In this document: positions 1-8,917 of the stretch, piece after piece
Position numbering within the stretch: position 1 is the stretch's first letter
Layout of the letters: each line of letters begins with the position of its first letter
Origin: BJGV01 sp964013575
Lineage (GTDB): Bacteria > Pseudomonadota > Gammaproteobacteria > Burkholderiales > Nitrosomonadaceae
Direction of reading: 5' to 3'
NCBI GenBank assembly: GCA_964013575.1
Contig: CAXGWP010000015.1
Span: 1-35,737 of the forward strand
Length of the DNA stretch: 35,737 bases
Made by a program: the position numbers and the translations under genes
The notes under the pieces: model-generated
What the model saw: only the letters and a program-made list of their open reading frames with translations
What the model was told of the DNA's origin: nothing
Databases searched by the model: none

Positions 1-51
1 GGTTAACTCGACACACACTACCTGTCAAGAAATTTGCACCTTAAAGTAGCT

Positions 52-798
52 TTATACCGGATTATAAATATCAATAAACTTATGATTAATTGCAAATTTC
101 TGCGCAAGATTATTACCTAACTCCTGTACACCATAACGCTCAGTTGCATGATGTCCAGCAGCAATAAAAGCCACATTTGACTCACGGGCAATATGTACAA
201 TTCTTTCTGATATTTCCCCAGTAATATATGCATCTACTCCTAAATGAATAGCTTCATCAAAATAATTTTGAGCTGCCCCAGTACACCAAGAAATGCGCTG
301 TATTTTCTTATTTTCATCACCAATTATCAATGGTTTACGTAGCAACACTTTCTCTATTCTCTCTCCCAGCTCTGATAATGTTAATTCTCCTTCACAATTA
401 CCATGCATTGCAATATTTTGCTCACCAAAACGACCAACTTCAATAAAACTTAGTTTCTTACCTAACTGTGCATTATTCCCTAATGTGGGATGCGCATCTA
501 GAGGTAAGTGATAAGCAAGTAAACTCACTTTATTTGATAATAGTAATTCGATACGGCGCTGCTTTATCCCAACTAAGCATGCATCTTCACCACGCCAAAA
601 ATATCCATGATGAACCAAGATTGCATCCGCATTCTCTGTAATAGCTGCATTCAATAAATCAAGAGAGGCTGTAACACCACTAACAATTTTTTTAACTTCA
701 CTACAACCCTCAATTTGTAGTCCATTTGGACAATAATCATTAAAATGTGAGATATTTAGCAATGTATTCAAATATGATTCAAGCTGTTTTAATAGCAT
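52..798 (-). CDS. Nif3-like dinuclear metal centre protein (YbgI/DUF34 family)
   Basis: 248-residue protein of the Nif3/YbgI family, which forms hexameric toroids carrying two metal ions per subunit; the cellular reaction is still not settled, so older labels as GTP cyclohydrolase I type 2 should be treated with care. Metal-ligand motifs are visible: VHHG with H63 and H64, YHLPLDAHP around H97 and D101, and GHHATERYG near the C terminus (His and Glu). Length is that of the short bacterial form without the inserted PII-like domain. It is divergent from the htrA-type gene with a 67-base spacer, the usual arrangement in Betaproteobacteria. Its ATG at 798 agrees with family N termini (MLLKQLESYLN). 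Family assignment is firm, function is not. Confidence 0.93.
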   Translation of the reverse strand: MLLKQLESYLNTLLNISHFNDYCPNGLQIEGCSEVKKIVSGVTASLDLLNAAITENADAILVHHGYFWRGEDACLVGIKQRRIELLLSNKVSLLAYHLPLDAHPTLGNNAQLGKKLSFIEVGRFGEQNIAMHGNCEGELTLSELGERIEKVLLRKPLIIGDENKKIQRISWCTGAAQNYFDEAIHLGVDAYITGEISERIVHIARESNVAFIAAGHHATERYGVQELGNNLAQKFAINHKFIDIYNPV

Positions 799-865
799 CT
801 TTGCAATCCTTTGGGTAGCAACCTAATCATTAACACTCTATAATTTAATTTTTCTTTTCTCTGAT

Positions 866-2080
866 ATGCATAAATTCTGGTTAATTTTCGCACAAACAGC
901 AACAATATGCCTTGCTATATTTTTTGTTATTTCTACCATGCGCCCTGAATTATTACCATGGATCCTACATGACAATAACAATAATGGTAGCTTTGCAAAT
1001 AATAGCGTTGTCACACTAAAACAAATTAATCCAGAACAAGAATTTAGTTCTAGTAAAAATTCTGTCCAAAGCAGCATGCTAAATCTGAATAGTTTCAGTG
1101 GTGTCACAAAAAAAGTAATGCCGTCAGTAGTTAGTGTATTTACTAGCCAAGAAGTCAAAATTTCCAGGCATCCACTATTTAATAACCCTAATTTTCGTGA
1201 TCTACTTGGCCTTGGAAATCAATTTGAAGAAAGAACAAAACGGAAAACTGGCCTTGGTTCTGGCGTAATTATAAGCCCAGAGGGCTATATCTTAACAAAT
1301 CATCATGTAATAGCAGCTGCAGATGAAATAGAAATTGCGCTAAATGATGGAAGAAGTGCAAGAGCAAGCTTTATTGGGTCAGACCCTGAAACTGATCTTG
1401 CCGTTATAAAAATTGATTTGGAAGGATTACCATCAATTACATTTGGACATTCAGATCAGGCTAAGGTTGGTGATATAGTTCTTGCTATTGGTAACCCTTT
1501 TGGTCTAGGACAAACAGTAACAATGGGGATTATTAGTGCACTAGGAAGAACATTAGGAATCAATACTTATGAGAATTTTATCCAAACAGATGCTGCTATC
1601 AACCCAGGTAATTCTGGTGGTGCACTAGTAGATATAAAAGGAAATTTAATTGGAATTAACACATTGATATATTCGAGATCTGGGGGATCACTAGGTATAG
1701 GGTTATCTATCCCAACAATTGTTGCCAAGAAGATAATGGAACAGATAATCAAGAATGGAAATGTAACTAGGGGCTATATCGGGGTAGAAGTACAAGACCT
1801 AACAAAAGAATTAGCAGAATCATTCAAGCTTACTGATACTAAAGGCGCGTTAATTGCTGGTGTGCGTCCAAATGGACCAGCTGATGATACTGGAATAAAA
1901 CCTGGAGATATTCTAATCTCAATAGAAGGGCAACCCGTAACTAACTCATCAGACATGCTTAATCTGATTGCATCATTATCTCCAGGACATACTGCTACTC
2001 TTGTAGTTATAAGAAAGCAAGAGAAACGGCCTTTTAAAATCCGTATAGAAAAACGTCCACAACATATACAACATAATTAA
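866..2080 (+). CDS. Membrane-anchored HtrA/DegS-type periplasmic serine protease
   Basis: 404-residue S1C-family protease for envelope protein quality control. Residues 5-25 form an uncleaved-looking membrane anchor, so the protease domain would sit in the periplasm. The catalytic triad is complete: H147 in TNHHVI, D177 in ETDLAV and S250 in PGNSGG. A single PDZ domain follows (about residues 300-390), as in DegS/AlgW-like and HhoB-like proteins rather than the two-PDZ DegP. It faces tatC convergently and is divergent from the Nif3 gene. No good Shine-Dalgarno sequence precedes the ATG; a TATAAT hexamer lies about 25 bases upstream. Whether it is a regulatory sigma-E protease or a general degrader cannot be told from sequence alone. 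Confidence 0.93.
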   Translation: MHKFWLIFAQTATICLAIFFVISTMRPELLPWILHDNNNNGSFANNSVVTLKQINPEQEFSSSKNSVQSSMLNLNSFSGVTKKVMPSVVSVFTSQEVKISRHPLFNNPNFRDLLGLGNQFEERTKRKTGLGSGVIISPEGYILTNHHVIAAADEIEIALNDGRSARASFIGSDPETDLAVIKIDLEGLPSITFGHSDQAKVGDIVLAIGNPFGLGQTVTMGIISALGRTLGINTYENFIQTDAAINPGNSGGALVDIKGNLIGINTLIYSRSGGSLGIGLSIPTIVAKKIMEQIIKNGNVTRGYIGVEVQDLTKELAESFKLTDTKGALIAGVRPNGPADDTGIKPGDILISIEGQPVTNSSDMLNLIASLSPGHTATLVVIRKQEKRPFKIRIEKRPQHIQHN

Positions 2081-2175
2081 GAAAAGGCATTTAATTAAGG
2101 CCCCATGCATTCATGTATGCTCTGCACCTGACTCTCTAATCCTGAAAATTATTTTTTGTATATACTCTATAATTT

Positions 2176-2907
2176 CTAGCGAACTGAAGTCTTCATAGGA
2201 TTGTTTAATAAATGTGCTGCAAGTATTCCGACCTCAAAAAGAAGATAAAGTGGCACTGCTAACATAAACTGTGAAACCACATCAGGCGGGGTTATTATTG
2301 CGCTTATTATAAATGTACCTACAAGAACGTAACTACGCACCTCTTTTAATCTCTCAATTGAAATCACACCAATTTTTACAAAAATAACTACAAATACTGG
2401 GGCTTCAAAAGAAATCCCAAAAGCAATAAACATAGTGAGAACAAAATCAAGATATTTACTAATATCAGTCATTACTGCAACACCCTGTGGTGCAAACTGA
2501 GTAATAAACTCAAATACTAGAGGCAGAGCACCATAAAAAGAAAATGCCATACCGCAGAAAAATAATACACTACTAACAAATACTAACGGAAAGACTAAGC
2601 GCTTCTCATTTGAATATAACCCTGGAGCAACAAATGCCCATACCTGATATAGAGTATACGGTAATGTAATAAGAAAAGCTGCCATCATAGCGACCTTCAT
2701 CGGTATAAAAAATGGTGTTGCAACCTCGGTTGCAATCATCTGCCCGCCTAAAGGAAGGCTCTCTAACAAAGGCCGTGCTAACATTGTATATAATTCCCTT
2801 GCATAAACAGCACAAGGAATAAAACCTAATAACAACATACCAAAAATACGCATTAATCTAATACGCAACTCGATTAAATGTGGAATAAATGTATTATTAA
2901 TACTCAT
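2176..2907 (-). CDS. tatC: Sec-independent protein translocase subunit TatC
   Basis: 243-residue polytopic inner-membrane protein with six predicted transmembrane helices; TatC is the receptor that binds twin-arginine signal peptides. The cytoplasmic N terminus HLIELRIRLMR corresponds to the conserved HLxELRxRL motif, and the FExPVF-like loop (SFEAPVFVVIF) carries the conserved Glu. Length matches the family. It is the last gene of the his-HIT-tat run. A 136-base gap (2908-3043) separates it from tatB, unusually wide for a pair that normally abuts; nothing recognisable lies in the gap. Confidence 0.96.
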   Translation of the reverse strand: MSINNTFIPHLIELRIRLMRIFGMLLLGFIPCAVYARELYTMLARPLLESLPLGGQMIATEVATPFFIPMKVAMMAAFLITLPYTLYQVWAFVAPGLYSNEKRLVFPLVFVSSVLFFCGMAFSFYGALPLVFEFITQFAPQGVAVMTDISKYLDFVLTMFIAFGISFEAPVFVVIFVKIGVISIERLKEVRSYVLVGTFIISAIITPPDVVSQFMLAVPLYLLFEVGILAAHLLNNPMKTSVR

Positions 2908-3043
2908 TTAATAAAAATTGAATTCAATAGTCCACAGGTAGTCAGATTCTAAGTTAGGCAATAAAAATATCTATTAATGTCCTCTTATACGACACAATAT
3001 TACTTCCATAGTACAAATTTTTTATTAGAAGCTAATAAAGTTG

Positions 3044-3421
3044 CTATTTAATAGAATCACGATTAGGTTGAGATGAAATAGCTTCTGTAAGATGCGATTC
3101 CTCTCGTGCAATATTGGCATGTGATTTAGATTCCTGAACAGTTGATGTGTGAGTATTTTCTGCGCTCTCATGCCCACTCACTTCTTCTCGTACAGAATTC
3201 TCAATTGAGTGAGCTGCTTTTTGAACTGACCCATGTAATTCATTCAATTCATCTACTGCTATATCTTTCTTAATATCATTCTGAATGCTACTAATATAGT
3301 AGCGCATACGTCCTAAAAGATAGCCAAGAGCACGCGCTAATTTTGGTAGTCGTTCTGGGCCCACAACTATTAATGCCACAACGAAAATCACAATAATCTC
3401 AGTAAAACTAATATCAAACAT
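3044..3421 (-). CDS. tatB: Sec-independent protein translocase subunit TatB
   Basis: 125 residues: a short N-terminal membrane helix (residues 2-20, MFDISFTEIIVIFVVALIV), the hinge GPERLPKLAR that distinguishes TatB from TatA, then an amphipathic helix and a charged, Ser/Glu/His-rich cytoplasmic tail. TatB forms the substrate-binding complex with TatC. It lies between tatA and tatC on the same strand, so the order tatA-tatB-tatC supports the assignment over another TatA paralogue. The acidic C-terminal tail from about residue 75 is poorly conserved in the family and looks disordered. Confidence 0.94.
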   Translation of the reverse strand: MFDISFTEIIVIFVVALIVVGPERLPKLARALGYLLGRMRYYISSIQNDIKKDIAVDELNELHGSVQKAAHSIENSVREEVSGHESAENTHTSTVQESKSHANIAREESHLTEAISSQPNRDSIK

Positions 3422-3510
3422 ATCTTAAAAAGAACAAGTATAGATAAAATAGCAGCTGTCACTGGAAATAACCTCTAACCTTACCAGCTTCTTTCCAAAA
3501 TAATTATTAA

Positions 3511-3738
3511 TCATAATTTAGTTTGTGTCTTTTCTTTGGAATCATCCTCAACAGTCTTACCACTAACCTTCAGTGATGAAGAGGAATCTTCTTCGCTCTT
3601 ACCTTTCATCCCATCCTTAAATCCTTTTATTGCTCCGCCTACATCTCCACCAAGATTACGAAGCTTCTTGGTGCCAAATACAAGAACAACAATTACCAAT
3701 ACAACCAGTAACTCCCATCCACTAGAAAACCCCATCAT
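3511..3738 (-). CDS. tatA: Sec-independent protein translocase subunit TatA
   Basis: About 75 residues: one membrane helix (WELLVVLVIVVLVF), the FGTKKLRNLG hinge, and the GGAIKGFKDGMK amphipathic segment that identifies TatA, the pore-forming subunit. The reading frame has in-frame ATGs at 3744, 3738 and 3735; the strong AGGAG sits only 3 bases from the first but 9 from the second, so I start at 3738. The gene follows the HIT gene by a few bases and precedes tatB, in the same direction. Confidence 0.93.
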   Translation of the reverse strand: MMGFSSGWELLVVLVIVVLVFGTKKLRNLGGDVGGAIKGFKDGMKGKSEEDSSSSLKVSGKTVEDDSKEKTQTKL

Positions 3739-3752
3739 TTTCATTTACTCCT

Positions 3753-4106
3753 TTAACTTGGGTTAGGAATCATAACGGGCAATCGTTTCGTACCACCAAT
3801 AACATGAGCATGTAGATGATAAACTTCCTGCCCACCTACATGCCCAGTATTGATAATAGTTCGAAAACCACTTGTACACCCTTGCTCCTTTGCTAACCTG
3901 GGAGCAAATAAAACAATTTTTCCAAGTAAATCTCGGTGCTTATCTTCAGCGTCATCCAATGATGCAATATGCAATTTTGGTATCAACATAAAATGTACTG
4001 GTGCTAGCGGGTGTATATCATGAAACGCAAAAATATCCTCATCTTCATAGATCTTTTTACTTGAAACTTCACCTCTTATAATTTTACAGAAAATGCAGTT
4101 CTCCAT
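3753..4106 (-). CDS. HIT-family (HinT-like) nucleotide-binding hydrolase
   Basis: 117-residue histidine triad protein. The HxHxH catalytic motif is HLHAHVIGG near residue 100, and the N-terminal CIFCKI pair of cysteines is typical of HinT-type enzymes, which hydrolyse purine nucleoside phosphoramidates. It lies 2 bases after hisE and just before tatA; the hisE-HIT-tatA order is a common betaproteobacterial arrangement and need not mean a role in histidine synthesis. Family assignment is secure; the physiological substrate is not known from sequence. Confidence 0.93.
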   Translation of the reverse strand: MENCIFCKIIRGEVSSKKIYEDEDIFAFHDIHPLAPVHFMLIPKLHIASLDDAEDKHRDLLGKIVLFAPRLAKEQGCTSGFRTIINTGHVGGQEVYHLHAHVIGGTKRLPVMIPNPS

Positions 4107-4108
4107 CT

Positions 4109-4435
4109 TTACTTTAATTTCCTTAACATTTTTTCATCTATCCCCGACACCCCCTCACGGCGCTCTAACTCGGATAAGACTTCTTCTGGTCCAATATTAT
4201 GTTTAGCTAACAACACTAAACAGTGAAACCAAAGATCTGCCACCTCATATGTAATATGCACTTTATCACCATCCTTTGAGGCGAGCAAAACCTCAGCTGC
4301 CTCTTCTGAAACTTTCTTAAGTAACTGGTCATGTTCTCCAGACAATAGCTTCGCAACATAAGATCTATCTGAATTAGATCTCTTACGTTGCTCAATAGTA
4401 TCTGCTAAACGACTAATAATATTTAATTCTTTCAT
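4109..4435 (-). CDS. hisE: Phosphoribosyl-ATP pyrophosphatase HisE
   Basis: 108 residues; removes pyrophosphate from phosphoribosyl-ATP, the second step of histidine synthesis. The MazG-like helical core shows the metal-binding EEAAEVLLAS motif and a second acidic segment, YEVADLWFHCLVLL. It is separate from, not fused to, HisI. Its ATG overlaps the hisI stop by four bases (ATGA at 4432-4435), which implies translational coupling between the two consecutive enzymes. Confidence 0.96.
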   Translation of the reverse strand: MKELNIISRLADTIEQRKRSNSDRSYVAKLLSGEHDQLLKKVSEEAAEVLLASKDGDKVHITYEVADLWFHCLVLLAKHNIGPEEVLSELERREGVSGIDEKMLRKLK

Positions 4436-4821
4436 TTTTTATATATTTCTCTGGGGCTCTTGATTTCTGGAGCTGATATTACCCACTCTTCATTTTTAAG
4501 TTTATTAAAGAAACAACTATGCCTACCTGTATGACAGGCAATCCCACCTACTTGTTCCACTGTTAATAATAGAACATCTTTATCGCAATCCAGATAAATT
4601 TCTTTTACTATTTGGAAATGACCAGATTCTTCTCCCTTACACCAAAGCTTCTTGCGTGAGCGAGACCAATAAACTGCCTTACCAGTTTCTAAAGTGCGTT
4701 TCAATGCATCACGATCCATCCAAGCAACCATCAATACAGCATTGCTAGATTCTTCCTGAGTTACGACCGGAACCAGTCCATCCTCGGACCATTTAATTTT
4801 ATTAATCCAATTCTTACGCAT
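4432..4821 (-). CDS. hisI: Phosphoribosyl-AMP cyclohydrolase HisI
   Basis: 129 residues; opens the adenine ring of phosphoribosyl-AMP (third step of histidine synthesis). The zinc and magnesium ligands are visible in YLDCDKDVLL and in GIACHTGRHSCFF. The open frame extends five codons upstream to a TTG, but the ATG at 4821 (MRKNWINKIKW) matches family N termini and is the better start; a GGA lies ten bases upstream. The stop overlaps hisE by ATGA. The gene follows hisF in the same run. Confidence 0.95.
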   Translation of the reverse strand: MRKNWINKIKWSEDGLVPVVTQEESSNAVLMVAWMDRDALKRTLETGKAVYWSRSRKKLWCKGEESGHFQIVKEIYLDCDKDVLLLTVEQVGGIACHTGRHSCFFNKLKNEEWVISAPEIKSPREIYKK

Positions 4822-4864
4822 AACTATATAGTCCAATTTCAGTTTTTACCAGATTCATCTGCCA

Positions 4865-5641
4865 CTACAACCTAACTTCAATACCACATTTCCTCATATA
4901 TTCCTTAGCCTGGCACACAGTATATTCACCATAGTGGAATATACTTGCAGCCAATACTGCATCAGCATGCCCCTTAAGCACCCCTTCTGCCAAATCTTTC
5001 AAGTCTCCTACTCCACCACTAGCAATAACAGGTATATCTAGTGTATCTGATACAGCACGAGTTAATGGCAAATTAAATCCCTCTCGAGTGCCATCTCTGT
5101 CCATACTAGTAAGGAGTATCTCACCTGCACCAAGTGCCTGCATCTTTTTTGCCCACTTAATAACATCTAAACCAGTAGATTTACGACCACCATGAGTAAA
5201 TACCTCCCATTTCATTGACTCTGTATCCATATTACATACTCGTTTAGCATCTATAGCTACTACAATACATTGCGCCCCGTATCTTACTGCTGCATCAGCT
5301 ACTAATTGAGGGTTCAATACTGCTGACGTATTAATGCTTACTTTATCAGCTCCTGCATTTAACAACCTGCGTACATCATCAACATGACGCACTCCCCCTC
5401 CAACAGTCAGTGGGATAAATACTTGAGCTGCAACTTCTTCAATTATTTTAAAAATTAAATTACGGTTATCTGAACTAGCTGTGATATCTAAGAAAGCAAG
5501 CTCATCAGCTCCCTCTTCATTATAACGACGCGATATCTCTACTGGATCCCCTGCATCTTTGAGTCCAACAAAGTTTACACCTTTGACTACTCTACCATTA
5601 GCTACATCTAAACAAGGAATAATTCTTTTGGCAAGGCCCAT
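4865..5641 (-). CDS. hisF: Imidazole glycerol phosphate synthase, cyclase subunit HisF
   Basis: 258-residue TIM-barrel enzyme that uses ammonia delivered by HisH to convert PRFAR into imidazole glycerol phosphate and AICAR, the latter feeding purine synthesis. The two catalytic aspartates are in IPCLDV near the N terminus and LTSMDRDGT in the C-terminal half; phosphate-binding glycines are in VGGGVR and ASGGVG. An in-frame TTG and an ATG lie upstream, but the ATG at 5641 (MGLAKRIIPC) is the family start and has AAAGGG nine bases before it. Confidence 0.96.
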   Translation of the reverse strand: MGLAKRIIPCLDVANGRVVKGVNFVGLKDAGDPVEISRRYNEEGADELAFLDITASSDNRNLIFKIIEEVAAQVFIPLTVGGGVRHVDDVRRLLNAGADKVSINTSAVLNPQLVADAAVRYGAQCIVVAIDAKRVCNMDTESMKWEVFTHGGRKSTGLDVIKWAKKMQALGAGEILLTSMDRDGTREGFNLPLTRAVSDTLDIPVIASGGVGDLKDLAEGVLKGHADAVLAASIFHYGEYTVCQAKEYMRKCGIEVRL

Positions 5642-5695
5642 AGACATCAACCCTTTTTCCAATCAATAATGACTACATAGAAACATAAAAAATTT

Positions 5696-6442
5696 TTATA
5701 CTTTCATACTATATTCATCGGCGAGCACCTGTGATTTTCTAAAGTCTAACGTCCCTTCATAAATTGCACGTCCAGTAATGACACCCATTATACCTTCAGC
5801 TTCTACTGCACATAATTTATTTACATCTTCAAGACTAGTAACTCCCCCACTAGCAATAACAGGAATAGTCAGCTCTCTTGCAAGCTTCACTGTTGCCTTA
5901 ATATTAATACCACTTAACATTCCATCACGACTAATATCAGTATAAATAACAGCTTCAACACCATAAGATTCAAATTTTCTAGCCAAATCAATTACATTAT
6001 AATCAGTAATTTTAGACCAACCATCTACTGCAATCTTTTCATTTTTGGCATCTAACCCAACTATAATCTGGCCAGGAAATTCATTACAAGCCTGATGTAA
6101 AAAACCAGTAGTATTAACAGCTGCCGTCCCAATAATAATATAAGAAATGCCTTCTTCTAAATAATGTCCTATAGTATCAAGATCGCGAATACCACCACCC
6201 AATTGAACTGGGATTTCTCCATCAATAGCACTAATAATGTCACGAATTGCAGATGTATTCGTAGGTTTACCAGCAAATGCTCCATTAAGGTCTACTAAAT
6301 GTAAGCGCCGAGCACCTTGACTCAACCAATATTTAGCCATTGCACCTGGGTCCTGAGAAAATACTTTAGCACTCTCCATCACACCCTGCTGCAACCTTAC
6401 GCAGTGTCCATCTTTTAAATCTATAGCAGGTATAATTAACAT
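5696..6442 (-). CDS. hisA: ProFAR isomerase HisA
   Basis: 248-residue TIM-barrel isomerase that opens the ribose of ProFAR to PRFAR (fourth step). Catalytic aspartates are in IPAIDLKDG at the N terminus and YTDISRDGML near residue 175; VQLGGGIRD and ASGGVTS bind the two phosphates. The open frame extends 29 codons upstream into the end of hisH, but the ATG at 6442 gives the conserved MLIIPAIDLKDG start, so I use that. It sits between hisH and hisF as in most proteobacterial clusters. Confidence 0.96.
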   Translation of the reverse strand: MLIIPAIDLKDGHCVRLQQGVMESAKVFSQDPGAMAKYWLSQGARRLHLVDLNGAFAGKPTNTSAIRDIISAIDGEIPVQLGGGIRDLDTIGHYLEEGISYIIIGTAAVNTTGFLHQACNEFPGQIIVGLDAKNEKIAVDGWSKITDYNVIDLARKFESYGVEAVIYTDISRDGMLSGINIKATVKLARELTIPVIASGGVTSLEDVNKLCAVEAEGIMGVITGRAIYEGTLDFRKSQVLADEYSMKV

Positions 6443-6504
6443 TTTAAATAATAATTTTTTGAAACTAAATACAAAGTTTAATCTGGACAAAGTATATGCA
6501 TTTC

Positions 6505-7155
6505 CTAGCACCTGAAGACTGGCTGCCAATCTACAAAATTCTTCAATAATATCAGCCCCGCCTTATCACTCTTCTCTGGATGAAACTGTACAGCAAAAAT
6601 ATTATCTTTTACTATTGCACATGTAAATGGAAAAGAATAAACGCTTTTAGCTGCTACTTGATTCTGATCAACAGAATCTACAAAATAACTATGCACAAAA
6701 TAAAAACGTTCATCTTTTGCTATGCCTTTCCAGATTGGATGATCACCTGATTGCTTTACCTGATTCCACCCCATATGTGGGACTTTCAATTTTTGTCCCC
6801 CAGCATCAATCATAGATACATCTGGAAACCGCCTTACTAAACCAGGGAGAATTCCCAGTCCTGCTACATCCCCCTCTTCGCTATTATCAAACAACATCTG
6901 CAATCCGATACAAATTCCTAGGAATGGTTTTTTTTTAGCCGATTCTAAAATAGCACCCCTTAAACCAAGAGCATCCATCTCTTTCATACAATGCGGCATG
7001 GCTCCTTGACCAGGAAATACCACACGCGTAGCTTTTCGAACCTCATTCGGATCACTTGTAACTATAATTGAGGCAGCAGGGGCAACACACTCAAAAGCTT
7101 TAGATACTGAATGTAAGTTACCCATACCATAATCAATAATTGCTATATCAGCCAT
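6505..7155 (-). CDS. hisH: Imidazole glycerol phosphate synthase, glutaminase subunit HisH
   Basis: 216-residue class I glutamine amidotransferase that supplies ammonia to HisF. The nucleophile Cys is in PFLGICIGLQ and the His/Glu pair in VQFHPEKS; the oxyanion-strand region is VFPGQGAMP, with the usual PGVG replaced by PGQG. Full family length. Gene order hisB-hisH-hisA-hisF matches the standard cluster. Confidence 0.95.
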   Translation of the reverse strand: MADIAIIDYGMGNLHSVSKAFECVAPAASIIVTSDPNEVRKATRVVFPGQGAMPHCMKEMDALGLRGAILESAKKKPFLGICIGLQMLFDNSEEGDVAGLGILPGLVRRFPDVSMIDAGGQKLKVPHMGWNQVKQSGDHPIWKGIAKDERFYFVHSYFVDSVDQNQVAAKSVYSFPFTCAIVKDNIFAVQFHPEKSDKAGLILLKNFVDWQPVFRC

Positions 7156-7171
7156 GCTAGAATAAAGAAAT

Positions 7172-7759
7172 TTAAAGAGAGCCTTTAGTAGATGGAATTA
7201 CATTAACAGAACGAGCATCAAATTCTAATGCAGTACGCAATGCCCTACCAAATGCCTTAAAAACAGTCTCTGCCTGATGATGAGCATTATCACCTGATAA
7301 GTTATCAATATGTAAAGTCACTAATGCATGATTAACAAATCCCTGAAAAAACTCGTTTACTAAATCAACATCGAACTCACCTATACGAGCACGTACAAAT
7401 TTGATATTGAATTCCAAACCGGGACGACCAGATAAATCTATTACTACTCGTGATAATGCCTCATCTAAAGGCACATATGAGTAACCATAACGATACAGTC
7501 CTTTCTTATCACCTACTGCTTTAGAAAATGCTTGACCTAAAGTAATACCAATGTCTTCCACTGTATGGTGCGCATCTATATGTAAGTCTCCTTTAGCAAT
7601 AATTTTTAAATCTAGCATTCCATGGCGCGCTATTTGATCTAACATGTGATCTAAGAATGGTACACAGGTATCCAATTCAGACTGTCCTGTACCATCAAGA
7701 TTAAGATCGACACTAATTTTAGTTTCTAATGTATTACGAACTACTTGTGATTTACGCAT
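7172..7759 (-). CDS. hisB: Imidazoleglycerol-phosphate dehydratase HisB
   Basis: 195 residues, the monofunctional dehydratase without the phosphatase domain found in enterobacterial HisB. The two manganese-binding His-rich motifs are present: DAHHTVEDIGI near residue 62 and DNAHHQAETVFKAFGRAL near residue 158; FLDHMLDQIARHG is the other conserved block. Catalyses the sixth step of histidine synthesis. It is 16 bases upstream of hisH. Confidence 0.96.
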   Translation of the reverse strand: MRKSQVVRNTLETKISVDLNLDGTGQSELDTCVPFLDHMLDQIARHGMLDLKIIAKGDLHIDAHHTVEDIGITLGQAFSKAVGDKKGLYRYGYSYVPLDEALSRVVIDLSGRPGLEFNIKFVRARIGEFDVDLVNEFFQGFVNHALVTLHIDNLSGDNAHHQAETVFKAFGRALRTALEFDARSVNVIPSTKGSL

Positions 7760-7789
7760 GAGAGTTTTAATACTTAAAAATTGAAAAAA

Positions 7790-8872
7790 TTAATTACTTA
7801 TCTTCATAATACATTCCTTTAGTGATTGTAAAAATTGTTTATTCTCCTCAGACGTACCTATTGTTACGCGCAAACAATTTTTTAATAAAGGGTGCGAACC
7901 ATCTAGATTCTTAATTAATATATTATGCTGCTTCAGACTAGAGAAAATTTTTTCTGCTTTATTAATACGAAATAATATAAAGTTTGCATCTGATGGAAAA
8001 ACTTCAATTCCATCTAATAACTTCAAATTTCTATTCATCATTTCTCGTTCAGTCTTAATTTCCTGGACTTGTTCTTGCAAAATACTGGGATGCTGCAAAA
8101 TCTTTTGTGCTACCACTTGCGTCAGAATATTTATATTATACGGCAGCCTAATTTTCTCTAACTGCATTAACCATTCCGGTCTGCCTGTAAGAAACCCCAA
8201 CCTTAATCCTGCAAGACCAAGTTTAGAGAGTGTGCGCATTAATAGCAAATTAGGATACTCAGAAAGCTTGTATATGAAACTTGAATCAGCGAAAGAATAA
8301 TAAGCTTCATCTACGACCACTACACCTGGCGCACATTCAATAATACGTGAAATATCCTCCGCATCAAATAAATTTCCTGTTGGATTATTAGGATAAGCAA
8401 TAAAAATTACTGCTGGTTGATGCTTAATAATTGCTGCTAGCATAAGATCCAGATCTAATTCAAAATTAGATTTAAGTGGAATACCAATATATTTCATATT
8501 GGTATAAGTAGCTATCATACGAAACATTATAAATGCTGGCTCAACGCTCATTAGTACCGCACCTGGCTTAGCTAAAGATAACGCTATGATCTGTATAATT
8601 TCATCAGAACCATTGCCCAGCATAATATCCATCCCAGCAGGAATGTCCATTGTTTCATATAAAATAGCCTTCAATGAGGCGGAATTTGAATCAGGGTAAC
8701 GATTAGTTGCAATAACTGCGACAAGCTGTGTAATTTCTTTACGAATCCCCTCAGGTAAATGATAAGGATTCTCCATAGCATCTAGTTTTATCATCCCAGA
8801 TGATGAAGGAACATGATAAGGTGAGAGCCTGAGTATCTCTGGGCGTACTACTTGATCTAGTATATTAGACAT
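7790..8872 (-). CDS. hisC: Histidinol-phosphate aminotransferase HisC
   Basis: 360-residue fold-type I PLP enzyme. The Schiff-base Lys is in TLSKLGLAGLRLGFL, the PLP-contacting segments are GNGSDEIIQ, YPNNPTGN and VVVDEAYYSF, and an arginine-containing LRVTIG near the C terminus should hold the substrate phosphate. It converts imidazole acetol phosphate to histidinol phosphate. First his gene in this run: what lies upstream is ctaA and smpB, not hisD and hisG. Position in the his cluster makes HisC, rather than a general aromatic aminotransferase, the most likely role. Confidence 0.94.
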   Translation of the reverse strand: MSNILDQVVRPEILRLSPYHVPSSSGMIKLDAMENPYHLPEGIRKEITQLVAVIATNRYPDSNSASLKAILYETMDIPAGMDIMLGNGSDEIIQIIALSLAKPGAVLMSVEPAFIMFRMIATYTNMKYIGIPLKSNFELDLDLMLAAIIKHQPAVIFIAYPNNPTGNLFDAEDISRIIECAPGVVVVDEAYYSFADSSFIYKLSEYPNLLLMRTLSKLGLAGLRLGFLTGRPEWLMQLEKIRLPYNINILTQVVAQKILQHPSILQEQVQEIKTEREMMNRNLKLLDGIEVFPSDANFILFRINKAEKIFSSLKQHNILIKNLDGSHPLLKNCLRVTIGTSEENKQFLQSLKECIMKISN

Positions 8873-8917
8873 AAATTTAGATATACAGTTACAAATTTAT
8901 TTATAACAGGTATGCAT

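Noticed and set aside
1..51. Minus-strand TTGACA at 23-28, possible -35 box of a gene beyond the left edge
   Set aside because: The matching -10 region falls on or outside the window edge and cannot be assessed.
838..1158. Minus-strand 106-codon frame overlapping the start of the htrA-type gene
   Set aside because: Opposite a conserved protease N terminus, Leu/Ser-rich shadow without start signals.
2081..2175. Possible terminator between convergent htrA-type gene and tatC
   Set aside because: No stem of convincing length followed by a T run on either strand.
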